DNA from: Castor canadensis
Lineage: Eukaryota; Chordata; Mammalia; Rodentia; Castoridae
Length of the DNA: 64,000 bases
Assembly: GCF_047511655.1 (NCBI RefSeq)
Contig: NC_133392.1
Coordinates: 93,489,042 to 93,553,041 of the forward strand
Reading direction: 5' to 3'
Shown here: positions 12,345 through 23,878 of the stretch, one piece after another
Numbering within the stretch: the first letter of the stretch is position 1
Layout: each line of letters starts with the position of its first letter
Translations under genes and position numbers: made by a program
Notes under the pieces: model-generated
The model's input: only the letters and a program-made list of their open reading frames with translations
What the model was told of the DNA's origin: nothing
The model's database searches: none

Positions 12345-12490
12345 ATCCCGTGACACTCAGCAGCATCTTCATTACTTGGGAACTTTCTAGACATGCAGAT
12401 TCTCAGATACCACCCCAAACTGACTAAGTCAGAGCCTCTGGGTCAGTGATTTTAATGATCCTATAAAGTTTGAGAACCACTAACTTGACT
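12345..12490 (+). mobile_element. MER5-like hAT-Charlie DNA transposon fragment
   Basis: Diagnostic text: 'agcagcatcttcattacttgg', 'gacatgcagattctcagatac', 'agtcagagcctctgggtcag' and the end 'agtttgagaaccact' (with TTTGAGAACCACTA at the boundary). Non-autonomous, no coding capacity. Orientation given relative to the block order seen here. Confidence 0.78.
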
Positions 12491-12624
12491 CATTTTGAAT
12501 TGGGTTTTCTGTTTCTCATGGACAAAACTTACTTGAAATACCACACGGTTAGAAGTAGGACAAAAGAAAATGATGATTATGAGAAAAGAGGGACATAGAA
12601 AAATTGTGGAAAGCAAAAAGTAAT

Positions 12625-12700
12625 ATGAAACTAGGGCCTGGTAAATTTTCTTATATGTAAATTATACCTCAATAAAGCAAAACACACCCACACACACAAA
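12625..12700 (+). mobile_element. L1M 3' tip with CA tail
   Basis: 'tatgtaaattatacctcaataaag' is the classic 3' terminus of ancient L1M LINEs. It is followed by a short (CA)n run (about 12683-12699) in place of the A-tail. Confidence 0.7.
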
Positions 12701-13299
12701 GACTGAATTTACTACTCAAAGTCTATGCCACATATTTTAAGCATCTCTATTTGATAGCATTTTCATAAGTTACAAATATCTCAGTGTCTCACCATCATTC
12801 TTATTTATTAATTCCATTAGTTAATATTCATTACATTTTGTAGTTTTCCAGTATTAAGAAGTCAAAGAACAGAGTACTAACTCTGCTTCCTTCTACTCTT
12901 AGAAACCCCTCAAAAAATGAGGACCCCTGAAAAAACAAAATAGAAATACAAATTCCTTTATCTTTCCAAAATTTCACAGTACTGTAACTCTCAAATTCAA
13001 TATTTGAGGAAGAACTACCAAATGTAGCAAAGAATAGATAAGTGTAGGAAACAAGTAATAAGATGTCATTTGGTAGCATGGGGTATCAGGAGTTCCACAA
13101 GGAAACACACAAACATACTTGACTGCAGACAGACTGGAAGAGAGAAACTCAGGTTTTTGAAACCTTCTGTAGCTATTGATCTTGACCACCATAAGGAAGT
13201 CAAGTTTACAATAAATCTATTTCACACACCCAATATGGCACCTTGAATTTCTTTGTACAGCAAGGTGAATTCCCACTAACAAGTCTATGATCATCCATT
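12701..13299. other. Stretch without gene or named repeat
   Basis: About 600 bases with no supported feature. Two overlapping minus-strand frames of 72-82 residues have no recognisable domain. Confidence 0.45.
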
Positions 13300-14162
13300 T
13301 CATACAAGCATCATGTAAAAAACAAATTCATCTTAATCAACAATTAAACTCAACCATCAGCCAGCACTAGATCTTCCCCAAAATACTACAAGGTAAAAAG
13401 TGAAGGCTAAAAACAACAATAAAAGCAATTAAGGTGCTAGAAATATTATGAGTTTTTTTAAATCATTAAAGTGGTCAAAAAGTTCAAAGCAAATATGCAG
13501 GGCTTAAGGTAAACATATGATTGGTACAGAGAAGCGGAGTCTGAGAGAAGTTAGGAAACTGAAGTTGAATTAAAAAATTTTGTTGACCCTTCAGTAATCA
13601 AAATACAATGGAAAACATATTACTGTAAACACAAAACAAGTAAATGAAAGTCAGGATTGAGGAAAAATATAAGCAATATTATACCCAATTAGTTTAGAAA
13701 GCAGTGATCACAATTAGAATTAAAAAAATACTCAAGCATATAATTCAAAAATATCTTCTAGAAATATAAGATTAAGCTACAGAGTAAAAGCAAAAGTTAT
13801 CCAGGAAAAATATTCCGAAAAATTGGTTATGGATGATCAATACTAAAGTACTAAAGTACAGACTGGTAAAGTTAGACATTAGAGATCTTCTAAAACAGAT
13901 AAACAACAAAGCAACACTTGTGCAGGGCACCCAGTCTTCAAGGTCAAGTTACCAATACTACATTGTATTATTCCAGGGCATGGAACAAAGAAAAAACTAC
14001 TTGCAAAATGTTCATTAAATACCAGCAACAACAAGAAAACGTAAATATGTTTTTTTAAAAAGCATAAGAAAGAAAACTGAAAGCTAAATTTTATTAATAT
14101 CAAAGCCAAAATCCTAAATAAAATATTAGCACACAAAATGTAAATTAAGAAAATAATATATC
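13300..14162 (+). mobile_element. Ancient L1M or HAL1-like LINE segment
   Basis: Long AT-rich plus-strand text that behaves like very old L1/HAL1 (half-L1, ORF1-like). The end (about 14095-14130, 'aaagccaaaatcctaaataaaatattagc') is a clear L1 ORF2 landmark. The 5' limit is not visible and the HAL1 possibility rests on the segment 13700-13930. Confidence 0.5.
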
Positions 14163-14164
14163 AT

Positions 14165-14266
14165 ATCTGGGTGTTATGGTTTGGATCTTAAAATGTTCCC
14201 CAAAAACTCACATGTTGAAGGCTTGATTCTCAGGCAATGGTATCATTGGAAGAAATACCTACCGAT
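14165..14266 (+). mobile_element. MaLR LTR 5' fragment
   Basis: 'gttatggtttggatcttaaa', 'ccccaaaaactcacatgttgaagg' and 'caatggtatcattgg' match the first 100 bases of MaLR LTRs. The rest of the LTR is absent; L1M text begins within about 20 bases. Confidence 0.6.
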
Positions 14267-14279
14267 AAGGGATAAAGTA

Positions 14280-14885
14280 TAGTATATTTATATAATAGAA
14301 TACTTGGTAGTTAAATGAAATTACTTTTACACACAACATGGGTGACTATCAGAACATATTACTGAGTGAAAGAAACCTTACATAAAAAGTGTACTTGGTG
14401 CATGATTCCTTTTATACAAAGTCCTGGAACAAGTAAGGTTAATTTAGGTTGGGAAAAATATCTTTGGAGTAAGGTATGAATGGGAATTTACTGGAAGTGG
14501 AATGAGAGAACTTTACTGAGGTGTGAGGCGTATAGATTTGTTATTAAATACTGGGTTTAAAGTTTGTGAACTTCACTATATGAAAATTTACTTAAAAGAT
14601 AATGAAGATGAACCCTAAAAAATATTTGACACTATTATAGGTACTGAAGTATTATGGGAAGATGATACTCCTAGCTGCAGTTTGCTTCAAAATACACTAA
14701 AAGTTAAGATAGATTAATATAGAAGCATGAATACATAGATAAATATGTGATCGATTTAGCTAAGAAGAAAATGTTACAATATATAGAGTGGTATATGGAT
14801 GTTCCCTGCAAAATTCTTTCATCATTTTAGAATATTTGACATTCATGATAAAATGTCAGGGGGAAAAAGAACATTGAAAGCAGTA
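14280..14885 (+). mobile_element. Ancient L1M 3' end
   Basis: Landmarks of the L1M ORF2/3' UTR: 'catgggtgactatcagaaca', 'ttactgagtgaaagaaacc', 'catgattccttttatac', 'aaagtttgtgaacttc', and later 'attctttcatcattttag' with 'attcatgataaaatg' near the 3' end. Diverged, non-coding. Confidence 0.65.
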
Positions 14886-14989
14886 ATGAATCATATTGTT
14901 ACATTTCTAAAATTTAATGAGAAATGTGTTGTTATTTGCAAGAATATAGCATCCAATTGAATGGAATGGGATAGAATGTCTAGGAATGG

Positions 14990-15960
14990 ACTCAAGCACA
15001 TATAAAAATTTTGCACATGAGAAAGATTACTTCTCTAATAACTGAGAAATGGTGGAAATTTTAATAAGCAGTTTTGACATAGTGGTTTATCTATTTGGAT
15101 GACAGGTAAAATGACATCTATACCTCATATCATACAGCATAGTAAATTCCAAATGGGTAAGTTCTCTAAAATAATAGAGCAAAGGGGGATGATAAATAAA
15201 AAAGAGAGACAGACAGACAGACAGAAAGAGAACAATAGCAAGTTGCAGGTTGAGTGGAAAGACAGCCTACTTGTAAAGTTCCTCCTGACAGAGGAAGGTC
15301 AGTCTTTGTTCTCTTCAAGTCTTTTAACAACTAGATGGAGCCCACTTACATTATAGAGGATAATCTGCTGTACTCAAAATCCACTGATTTAAATGTTGCT
15401 CTTGTCCAAAAAATACCTTCACAGAAACAACCAGAAATAAAATTTGACCTAGTATCTTTGTACCACAGTCCAGCCAAATTGACACATAAATTTAACTATC
15501 ACAATATATAAATGTACCAAAAATTTGAAAACACATAAAAAGTTGAAGAAAATATGATTGAATTCCTTTGTACTCAAAACCTAAATGTATTGCAAGTAAA
15601 ACATTAATAATTTTGACAGAAATATTTTATCTAGTAAATAAAAAGATGATATATGCAATTTCAAAAGGCAAATGACAAGCAAGGAAAAAAATTTGCAATA
15701 CACATAGGAAATAAAGTGATAACCTATTTGATATGTAAAGAACTCCTAAGAATTGAGGAGAACAAAAACCAAATACTGAAAGAAAACTGTGACCTTCATG
15801 CTTTGTGATAGAAGGCACTTAGAACACAGCATTTTAGAAACAGAAGAATTTCCAAAAATGTTGAGTATAAACTTAATCATGAGGAAATGATCCCTAAATG
15901 TATGACATTTATATAAAATAACTTTGCTGAAATATTTTTTTGAATGTCAATACCATATAA
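14990..15960 (+). mobile_element. Ancient L1M ORF2 segment split by an LTR
   Basis: The first part (to about 15205) carries 'cctcatatcatacagcatag...ttccaaatggg', the second (15510-15960) 'tttcaaaaggcaaatgacaagc', 'tttgcaatacacatagga' and 'aaagaactcctaagaattgagg'. Both are consecutive L1 ORF2 landmarks, so the 300 bases in between are a later insertion. A tetranucleotide run (GACA)n sits near 15211-15228. Confidence 0.68.
15285..15505 (+). mobile_element. MLT2-type ERVL LTR, 3' part
   Basis: Ends with the standard MLT2 text: 'ggataatctgctgtactc', 'ccactgatttaaatgttgctc', 'accttcacagaaacaacc' and 'ccagccaaattgacacataaa'. Same family as the fuller LTR at 27193. The 5' half is missing or replaced by low-complexity sequence. 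Confidence 0.75.
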
Positions 15961-16019
15961 GATTTTTTTTTCAAAAAAGTATATTGAGAAACTATTGCAG
16001 ACTAAGATTAAAGGAATGA

Positions 16020-16262
16020 ATAAATGCAATGTATGAGTCTCATGGATTTACAACAGGAGTAAAAGCTATAGAAGACATTATTGGGACAACTGGGAAAACT
16101 GGAAGATGGGTTGTATATTAGATTATTGTATTAATGTTGCATCCCTTGAAAGAAGTAACATGAGAATGTCCTTATTAGAAAACAAATGCTATGTGTTTCT
16201 GGGTAATGTCTCAAAGGCCTAAAACTTCAGCAATGTGACAAAAAGGTGAATTTATGTAGATT
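16020..16262 (+). repeat. Old interspersed repeat, family not certain
   Basis: The block 'gacattattgggacaac', 'tgtatattagattattg' and 'gagaatgtccttatt' recurs in mammalian genomes as an old repeat, but I cannot name its family with certainty (an L1M 3' UTR or a MER element). No coding potential. Confidence 0.45.
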
Positions 16263-19200
16263 GTCTTGGTGTTCATTATACTTTCTCTTCATCTTTTTGC
16301 AGGCAACTCTAAAAGTAGATTGCCCATTAAACTGCTTCAAGTTGGGCTGAATGACCAGGCCTTTTTGTCCCTCCACCCTCAGTGATCAGTCATCAAATAT
16401 GGGCTGGGGCTGGGAAAAGTCTGTGCTTGGGTGGGACCACTCTCTGCAGCTGAAGGGGCCAATGGCTGAAAATTTTCATGTAGAGCTCTCCCTATATCTA
16501 ACCAACAATGATTGATCCTTATAGGGCATCGGGGCACCACATCACCGTCCATTACAGTATACTTCAAGAATCATAAGGAAATTTCAGAAGTTATTGCCAG
16601 AAGACACATTATTTTCCCAGCCAGAAAAAAAAAAAATGAGAAAACAATTTCTCTGTACCAATGTAGTTCTTGATAACACATTTTATTCTACTATTGTTTT
16701 TGCTGCCAAAGATTTATATTTTGCAGCCTTTTAAACCAACTCATGTTAGGGAGACTCCATAGAAAACAGCTTTTTCACCCTGAAATTACGTGCCTGATTT
16801 AACCAAAAGAAATATGGTAATACATAATCTTAACTGAAAGAGAGTACAGCAATTTTCCTCTGAGAAGGTCAGGGTTAAACTTCAGTGCCCTTACTCATAT
16901 AAGGAAACGTTTTTAACTTGAATCAGCATATTTTTATTAAGTTCACATCACCCTTCAAGGTGCAAAAAGGGCTTTCAACTCCAAGAAGGCAACAACTACT
17001 TAGAAATAAAACTGCAAGAAAGGCATAGATTAAGCAGCACAAATGGCACTGCCATTGCAGACCAGGCATTCTAAGGCAAGGCATTTGCATTTAGAAGTGC
17101 AAAACAGAAACTAAGAGCTAGACTGTTTGACACAAGACATTTCAAAGATGCTATGGACTTTTGCATCTTAAGAGTATACACAGACACACACACACACTAA
17201 TTTAAAAGGCATTATCGGTGGTAGCTCATAGATGAGGGGTCTAAAAATTTCAGTTTGTGTAAAACAGTTGCAATTGCAAATGTTCCATCTTTTTGTTCTC
17301 ATAGCAACAACTTATAATTTTCTCCTGGAAATTCCAAGTTTGACATTCAGAATACAGCTCTAAGTCCCTATCTATAACCTGAATGTTAATTAATTTACCA
17401 TTTATTGCACGGAAGTTGGAGATTGTAGGTGACATACAAGAAAATGCATGACTATGACAAGTGTCATTCTATGTGCCAAGTTTCTATTTTTATTTAAAAA
17501 TACAGCACAATGCCAGAAACATAATAGGCATGTAGCATATATTCATTGTCATAATTTTAATATCTCCCCACCAGAAACCCTGTTATATTTTAGAAATACA
17601 AAAAATGATGGTACCACTGCAAATTGTGTATGTTCTGAACAATTTTAATGATTAGCATATCAGAAGGAGGATTTTACAACTATTGATGCTTTATTCTTCA
17701 TAAACACCCAAAATGTTGCCTATGTTTTAGGAAAATGTAATTTTTTTAGCATATTTGTTCAGCAAAATGTAATTTCTAAAACTCAACACATTGTGTATTT
17801 CATATAATGGTCCAAAGAGTTTGCATGTTATTTTCTCAGAACAGGATCCATTGGGAAGATGTTGTATCTACTAATTTTTTTTTCTGCCTACTTTTTCCCC
17901 TGAAAAACCCATGGAGAGAGAGGGAAAGTTTTCTGATTATTTTCCAGACTTATATCACATGTATATAAGATCACACTTGGAAGCTGTCAAATTGAATCAA
18001 TTTTCCCAGTTTACCTTAAAGTGGCTATTCATCTAATATGTCTACTATGGAATAGGAAGCGGAAAAAGTCAGCAGCTTGGAAAATTCTTGTGCATGCATA
18101 TCTTAGGACAAGTTGCAAAAGCTTTTGAAAAGTGACTATTTGTGAGATAGTTCCGGTTTTAATCACACTTTCCAGAACTTCTGAGGTTGACAAAACGGCC
18201 CTAGGGCAATTTGAGTTATTACTATTTACTTTCAAATTTATTTTGTACTGTCTTGACAGGACAGGAAAGATGAGTTGTCCAAACTTCAGTACCAAAGTCT
18301 GTTTTCCATCAATTAAATCTGTTCCTTTTCCCCTACTTAAAATGTGGTACTTGTTCTAGTGCACTTGATTTAATTTTGAAACGAGGTTTTTTGTAGTTTC
18401 TGTTTTGTTTTTCCTTCCTGAGATATTTAGTTTGAATCTCTGTGTCAAGAACCGAAGTTTTATCTCTAAATGAGAAGTGCATGCAAGACAATCTGCCAAT
18501 GTTGAATTTCAATGAACTTGGTGGTTCTGATGTCACGAAACTCTGTCAGATGTTAACAGAAATTAGAAGCTTTCAAATCAGCAGCATTTTCTGTCACTGT
18601 TTGATAATAACCTCACATGTATAATCTACCAAGTTACTCAAGTGCGATAGTGAGGCCTTGAGGAACAACCATGACGATTTCAGGACAGCCTAATAACAAT
18701 GTGTATTTCCAAGTTCAAGCATTTTTAAAATTTCTAATTGTGTCTTTCTGATTTACTGCATGACAAGTAGGAAAAATAAAATGAAAGCATTTATTCATTT
18801 GTAGTTGGGAATATTTCTGATTAAAGTGATTAGATGCTTACCCAACAGTTCTTTCTTTTTGCATTTTAACAAAGGAAAACTAATATGAAAAATATTACAT
18901 ACTTTCCTTTGCTCTGAATGTCATAAATGCAAGCACAATAAGTCTTATTTAACAGTTCAACCAAAACATTTAATAGAATTTTTTAAAGTCCTTCCCATTT
19001 CATCTGTGAACACCATTACATTTTCTTAAATACAAGTATTTGATTTAGATAATGTACAACAGTGTTGCTTGCCTTTTGTCTAATTTTTTTTTTAAATACA
19101 GTGATGCAAATGTCTGTGGAAATCAACATTCAAGGGGTAGTGGATGCCTTGGAATCCTTACCACAGTTTATAGGGTTCATAGGGCGGTCACTCCTCAGTT

Positions 19201-19619
19201 AACTAAAACCACCTCACATCTGCTGTCCTCCTGCTACAGCCCGCTCCTGAATATCCAACACTGGAGAGGCAGAGCAATTCAAAGACACCCTAGAACTGTC
19301 TTTATTTCTGTCCTGTTGGATTCAGTAACAAATGATTCCAAATACCTAACATCATTTTGAAGAAAGAAAACTGTACAGAAGTACAGTTTTCAAAAAGCCT
19401 TCACAAAGGTGGCGGAATTACAAAGTTATGTTAGAATGGTGGCTGCTAGCAAAAGGGCTGGGTCATCTTACTCTTATAGTGCAAAGAAAAGGATTGTAAA
19501 AGATTTCTCAGACCCAGTCACAGAGGAAGGATGCTGATGAAGAATGTCCAAAAGAAAGGACATCATTACTTTAAGCTGGATCTGCAACTCTCACATTCAT
19601 TGACGTATTATGCATAGTA
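16263..19619. other. 3.3 kb of apparently unique sequence
   Basis: No repeat or exon recognised. It holds a moderately GC-rich patch at 16,330-16,560, short CA repeats near 17,180-17,200, and several overlapping plus/minus frames of 60-102 residues (for example 18,029-18,295 and 19,052-19,360) without domain patterns or strong splice context. Conserved non-coding elements are possible but cannot be seen from one species. Confidence 0.5.
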
Positions 19620-20130
19620 ACCAAGATACAGAAATAACTAAGTGCCAATCGATTGATGAATGGCTAAAGAAAATATGTTGTGTATGGAATGGAATATTTC
19701 CCAATGATTTAAAAGAAGCAAATTCTGGTATTTGTGACATGATTGAACCTGGAAGACATTAAGCTAAGCCAGATACAGAAAAATAAATACCACATGATCT
19801 CAATTATATGTTTACACCCAAAGTCAACAAATGAAATGGGTGTCACTAGGGGAGAAGAAAGCAAATGCTAGTCAAAGGGTACAGAATTCCACTGTAAGAT
19901 GAATAATTTCTCGAGTTTCAATGTACAGCATGGAGAGTATAATCAGTAACAATGCACCACAAACTGGAAATTAACTAGGAGAGTAGATCTTAAGTGTGAG
20001 GTGACAGGGTGGATATGCTGTGTAATGTGATTGTGCAATCATTTCACAATGCATACTTGCATCAGGTCATCACATTTATGCCTTCACACTACATAATTTT
20101 CATTTGTCAAATACACCTCAGTGAAACTGC
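19620..20130 (+). mobile_element. Ancient L1M ORF2 end and 3' UTR
   Basis: 'ccaagatacagaaataac', 'gattgatgaatggctaaag', 'agctaagccagatacag' and 'accacatgatctcaatt' are successive ORF2 C-terminal landmarks. The 3' UTR follows with 'cacaatgcatacttgcatca'. Diverged and without open frame. Confidence 0.75.
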
Positions 20131-20984
20131 TGTGGGCCGTTGAGTGGGGAAAGAGACAAAGTAGATGTGCTCCAAGTTCTGGAAGAACAGGTCCCTTGTA
20201 ACTACTGCTCACTTCTGTTTTCTGTATTTAATGCACATAGCACAAGGCCTCCAGCAGTAACTAGATGCTCAAAGAAGGTGTTAGTTGCTCAAGAATCACT
20301 GTCACCAGCAGCTTGGGACTTTTCTTTCCTGAATCCAGAGATAGTAAATACCCTCAGGTCGACAGTGTGTGTGTATGTTGGTGTGTGTGTCTGTTGTAAA
20401 TGCAATGTAGTTGCTAAAGATATGCAATTTGAGGTTAAAAATACAGAATAATGTACTCTATAGAAAGCAAATTTTCCCAGATTTGAGTATATTAATGGAG
20501 TTACACAAAAATTTAAAACTCTGTTACTAGTTATTAGGGATTTAGGGCTTTAATCTTAGACTAATTGGAACATTTGGAAAATTAATGCAGCCAAAATAAT
20601 AATTAGATTTTAAAAGACCTAAAGCTGAAAATCAAATCACAGATTGGAATTTAAATGAGAGAGAATAAAAATATATAAGAGCAGCAGAAACAAATCATTG
20701 TAATGCAATTAACTTGATAAATTATAATACAAATGTAACTTGTTATTTATTTGGAGCATTGACTCAAATTCACAATTAGGATGATATTTGAATTATATTT
20801 CATATATCCATCAATAAGAAGGAAGGAATTGTCTTTCTCTACTCTTATCTGAAATGGCAATGCTTCCTGTCTATTCATATTTTTTTAATCTTCTCATTTT
20901 GCATTAATTAACATAATTTCATTTAATCTCATATCTCTAACAGTGAACCTGTTTGTGTTCTAAATCATTTCAAACTGATCTTCT
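20131..20984. other. Stretch without gene or named repeat
   Basis: A 103-residue plus frame at 20,140-20,451 spans a short GT repeat (about 20,365-20,390) and shows no domain. The rest is AT-rich. Confidence 0.45.
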
Positions 20985-21375
20985 CCAAGAGTTCTTTTCT
21001 GAGATTCAGGCTTGTCTACCTATCTAGACATCACCATTTGGATGTTCTACAGGCCCTACCTCACCACGTCCAAGCTAATCACATCTCCTTCTCCCCTTCT
21101 CCCTAATTCCTAAATTCTGGTATTTTTTCCTTATTTCTTATCTCATTATGTCCTTCATTATTCTAGTGATGAAAGCCAACATCAACTTTCCCTTCCTCAC
21201 TCTTTATACACAATGGATTCCTATTTATTTACTTCCTACAGTTTTCCAAAGTCTATCCACTTCTGAATCAGGCCATCATTGTCCTTGGCCTGCGTGACAA
21301 ACAACCTCTATATCAGTCTCTCTGTGTTTGATCTTAGAGCCCCTGCCACTGACCTCGCACCCAGAATGATTCTGA
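20985..21375 (+). mobile_element. L2 LINE fragment, RT-coding orientation
   Basis: The plus strand follows the L2 reverse transcriptase 3' coding text: 'catttggatgttctacaggc', 'cacgtccaagctaatcaca', 'ccttctccccttctccc', then the 'ttatgtccttcattattc' zone. Heavily diverged; reading frame broken. Confidence 0.6.
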
Positions 21376-21404
21376 CAGGAAGTAGTGAAGAGGTTTGGTA
21401 AAGT

Positions 21405-21655
21405 AATGAACTGATTTGGGTTGTAATACACATGTACATGGAAACAAAACAAAGAATCTCCCAGTATAGCTATCTTTTTCCCATACTACCAAAAACGCTA
21501 TGTTTTTCTTATTGTCTTTTATGTTTTTTCTTCAACAAAATCGGAGAACAGTTTCTGCATGGAGGTGGGTGTTGGCGGAAGGTGGTGGAAATAATGTATA
21601 CACATGTAAGGACATGTAAAAACGTTAAAATAAAATTTTTAAAAAGGCGGGGGGG
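21405..21655 (+). mobile_element. L1 3' UTR fragment (old/intermediate family)
   Basis: Starts 'ttgggttgtaatacacatg', passes 'tagctatctttttccc' and 'aacaaaatcggagaacag', and ends with a G-rich patch and 'aaaataaaatttttaaaaagg'. The same text lies in the 3' UTRs at 9,700-9,870 (reversed) and 56,780-56,870. A 95-residue frame at 21,432-21,719 is accidental. Confidence 0.72.
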
Positions 21656-21837
21656 GGCAAGTCTGGGCAGATTTATGGTACAGAGTCTTTCAATGGCTCA
21701 CCAGTGGCCCAAAAGTTAAACTTCAGATCCATAGCTAACAAGTCTAATAATGAAGTATTTCACGGTCTTTCTTAGTGCTTTACTTACTGACTAAAGGTAA
21801 CTTACATTTACCTGTTGAAGTAAGCCCACTGCCCTCT

Positions 21838-22140
21838 GACACTTACTGAATTGTGAAGTCCTAACCCTTCCATGTGTCTATATTTGGAAAGGATTTTTAA
21901 GGAGGTGATTAAGGTTAAATGAGGTCTTCAGTGTGGAAACTTGAATTATATGAAAAGGCTAAGACACCAAAAGTGCACACACCCAGAGGTAAGGTCATAC
22001 AAGGATACACAAGAAGACAGTCATTTGTATGCCAGAAACAGAGAGAAGTAGTTCCAGCTTCCAGAGCTACAAGAAACAAATGACTGTTGTTTATGCCACC
22101 CAGTCTGTCATAATCTATCATGGCAGTCCTAACAGAATGA
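21838..22140 (+). mobile_element. MLT1-type solo LTR
   Basis: 'ttgtgaagtcctaaccc', 'tatttggaaaggatttttaagg', 'gattaaggttaaatgagg' and the end 'tttatgccacccagtctg' plus 'atggcagtcctaacagaatg' are typical MLT1 blocks. No internal sequence. A second MLT1 copy is at 6005. Confidence 0.82.
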
Positions 22141-23414
22141 TTCACCCTCCTTCCATTCTGAGACTGGAGATACTCTACTCTTTTTCTCGGTCTGTGTCTC
22201 ACTCCCCCTTGGATGGATTAATTCCTAGTTGTCTTTGATGTCCCTACTAAAACATTAATACACTTAACAGTCTAGCTTCCTCCTCTAGACAACACTAGAT
22301 TTGTTGTTCCTTATAAACAAGAGACACTATAGCTCCTTATTATTGTCTTTCAATATGGTCTATATTTTAAATTCACCCTAGCTAAAAATTACAAGAAACA
22401 GAGAATGTATCTTTACACATTCTTTCATTCTCATGTCCTAGGACAGGCAATCAAGTCATATTTGTTGAAAAATGAATGAAGAGTACCTGGTACACAATAG
22501 ATGTGTGATAACTGATAGATGAAAGATAGACAAGTTATATAAAAAGCCTTCACCACAATTGTGGAGAAATTCAGTTGACTATAATTAAAGAGCTAGAACT
22601 AACAGTGAACGGTCAGTAAAAGAACAAGTCAAGGGAGAACAAAACACTTCAATTTGAACCCCAGACATAAGGGTACCACAGAACACATAAACAATAAAAG
22701 AAACATGGCAAAGCACAGATCAGATAGTGTATTTGGAATAGATTTAGATGTAAGTAGTTCTACATCAAATAATCTTGTGCATTCTCGTACAAGAGTACAA
22801 ATTTCATCTTTTTGGTTTCTCTTTCCTCCACATACACCTTTAGGAAAAATGGTTATAAAATAAACCTTTTGAGATTTCATGAGATATTTCATGTTTTGTC
22901 CCTCTAATGGTTCTATTAAGTCTCTTCAAAGGGATACTTTTCTACAACAGCAAACTTGAAAGAACAGAACATTTATTCCAAAAGCAATTTCCTTCCCCAG
23001 TTATTTTCTGTATTCCCTTGGCAGTGTTTTTCGACAGTTTTACTTGAATAAGAGCTTATTTGGTCCCAAACCAGTTTCTCCTGCTGCTTGAACCTGCAGT
23101 CAAGTCTCAGACCTTTTTGTGTGACCCCCAATCCTCTACCATGGAAATGATTGTAATCACATGAGTACAGTACATATTTTATTCAGATATTTATAAAGAA
23201 AAAAGTGAACTCTTACAAAAATGTATTTACAAGTACATTTTATTTCTTTCTTTCAATCCATTCAAACAAATGGAACAGGTTCTCAAATGGAACTTTTTAT
23301 GCTTACAGAAAAACAAAGAGATGGCGATGACGACAATGATTATGGCGACGACAATTTCTTTTATCACCTTGTAAAGTTTGCAACAGGCTAGTGGTTTGCA
23401 ATAATACTGGAAAG
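22141..23414. other. Mostly unique sequence with a possible L2 3' end
   Basis: Text near 22,390-22,480 ('atatttgttgaaaaatgaatgaa') resembles an L2 3' terminus on the plus strand. The rest is unassigned; open frames of 69-95 residues carry no pattern. Confidence 0.4.
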
Positions 23415-23545
23415 AAAGAAATATTGATTGCAATACCCCCATTGTGCAGATAAGAAAACATATTCAGAGAAGTTAATTGACTTAGCAGTATAAAATTTTT
23501 CAACCAGAAGAAATATTATAGGTTTTATGGTGCCACTTCCTTTAT
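23415..23545 (-). mobile_element. MIR SINE fragment
   Basis: 'acccccattgtgcagataagaaaacatattcagagaagttaattgac' (23,436 on) corresponds to the reversed MIR core with its 'cccattttacagatgagg' and 'gaggttaagtaac' blocks. Flanks are lost. Confidence 0.65.
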
Positions 23546-23878
23546 ATGCAAATATAGGGTCAGGTGCAGGTGACTTTCCTGAGGTCAAGTACCCAGGAAG
23601 AAGCAATCCTTACTCCCCTGCCTGCTGTAAAGACAGAGTAGGAGACATGGCATCCAGATTCTTCTGATGCATTAGTTCTACTCCAAAATAAAAGCTGGTC
23701 CTCAGAAAAGGTATGTTTAGTATCTTAGGCCAGTTTTTGTAAAAGCTGAAAGTAATCAAATGACCCCAGGGTAACCTTTTGTCAGTCAAAGGAGCTTTTG
23801 TTGGAAGTTTAGACAACAATTAATTAAATAAATTTGTAGACGATTGAGGCCTTTGATGGATGGTGTTTTGAAGTCTGT

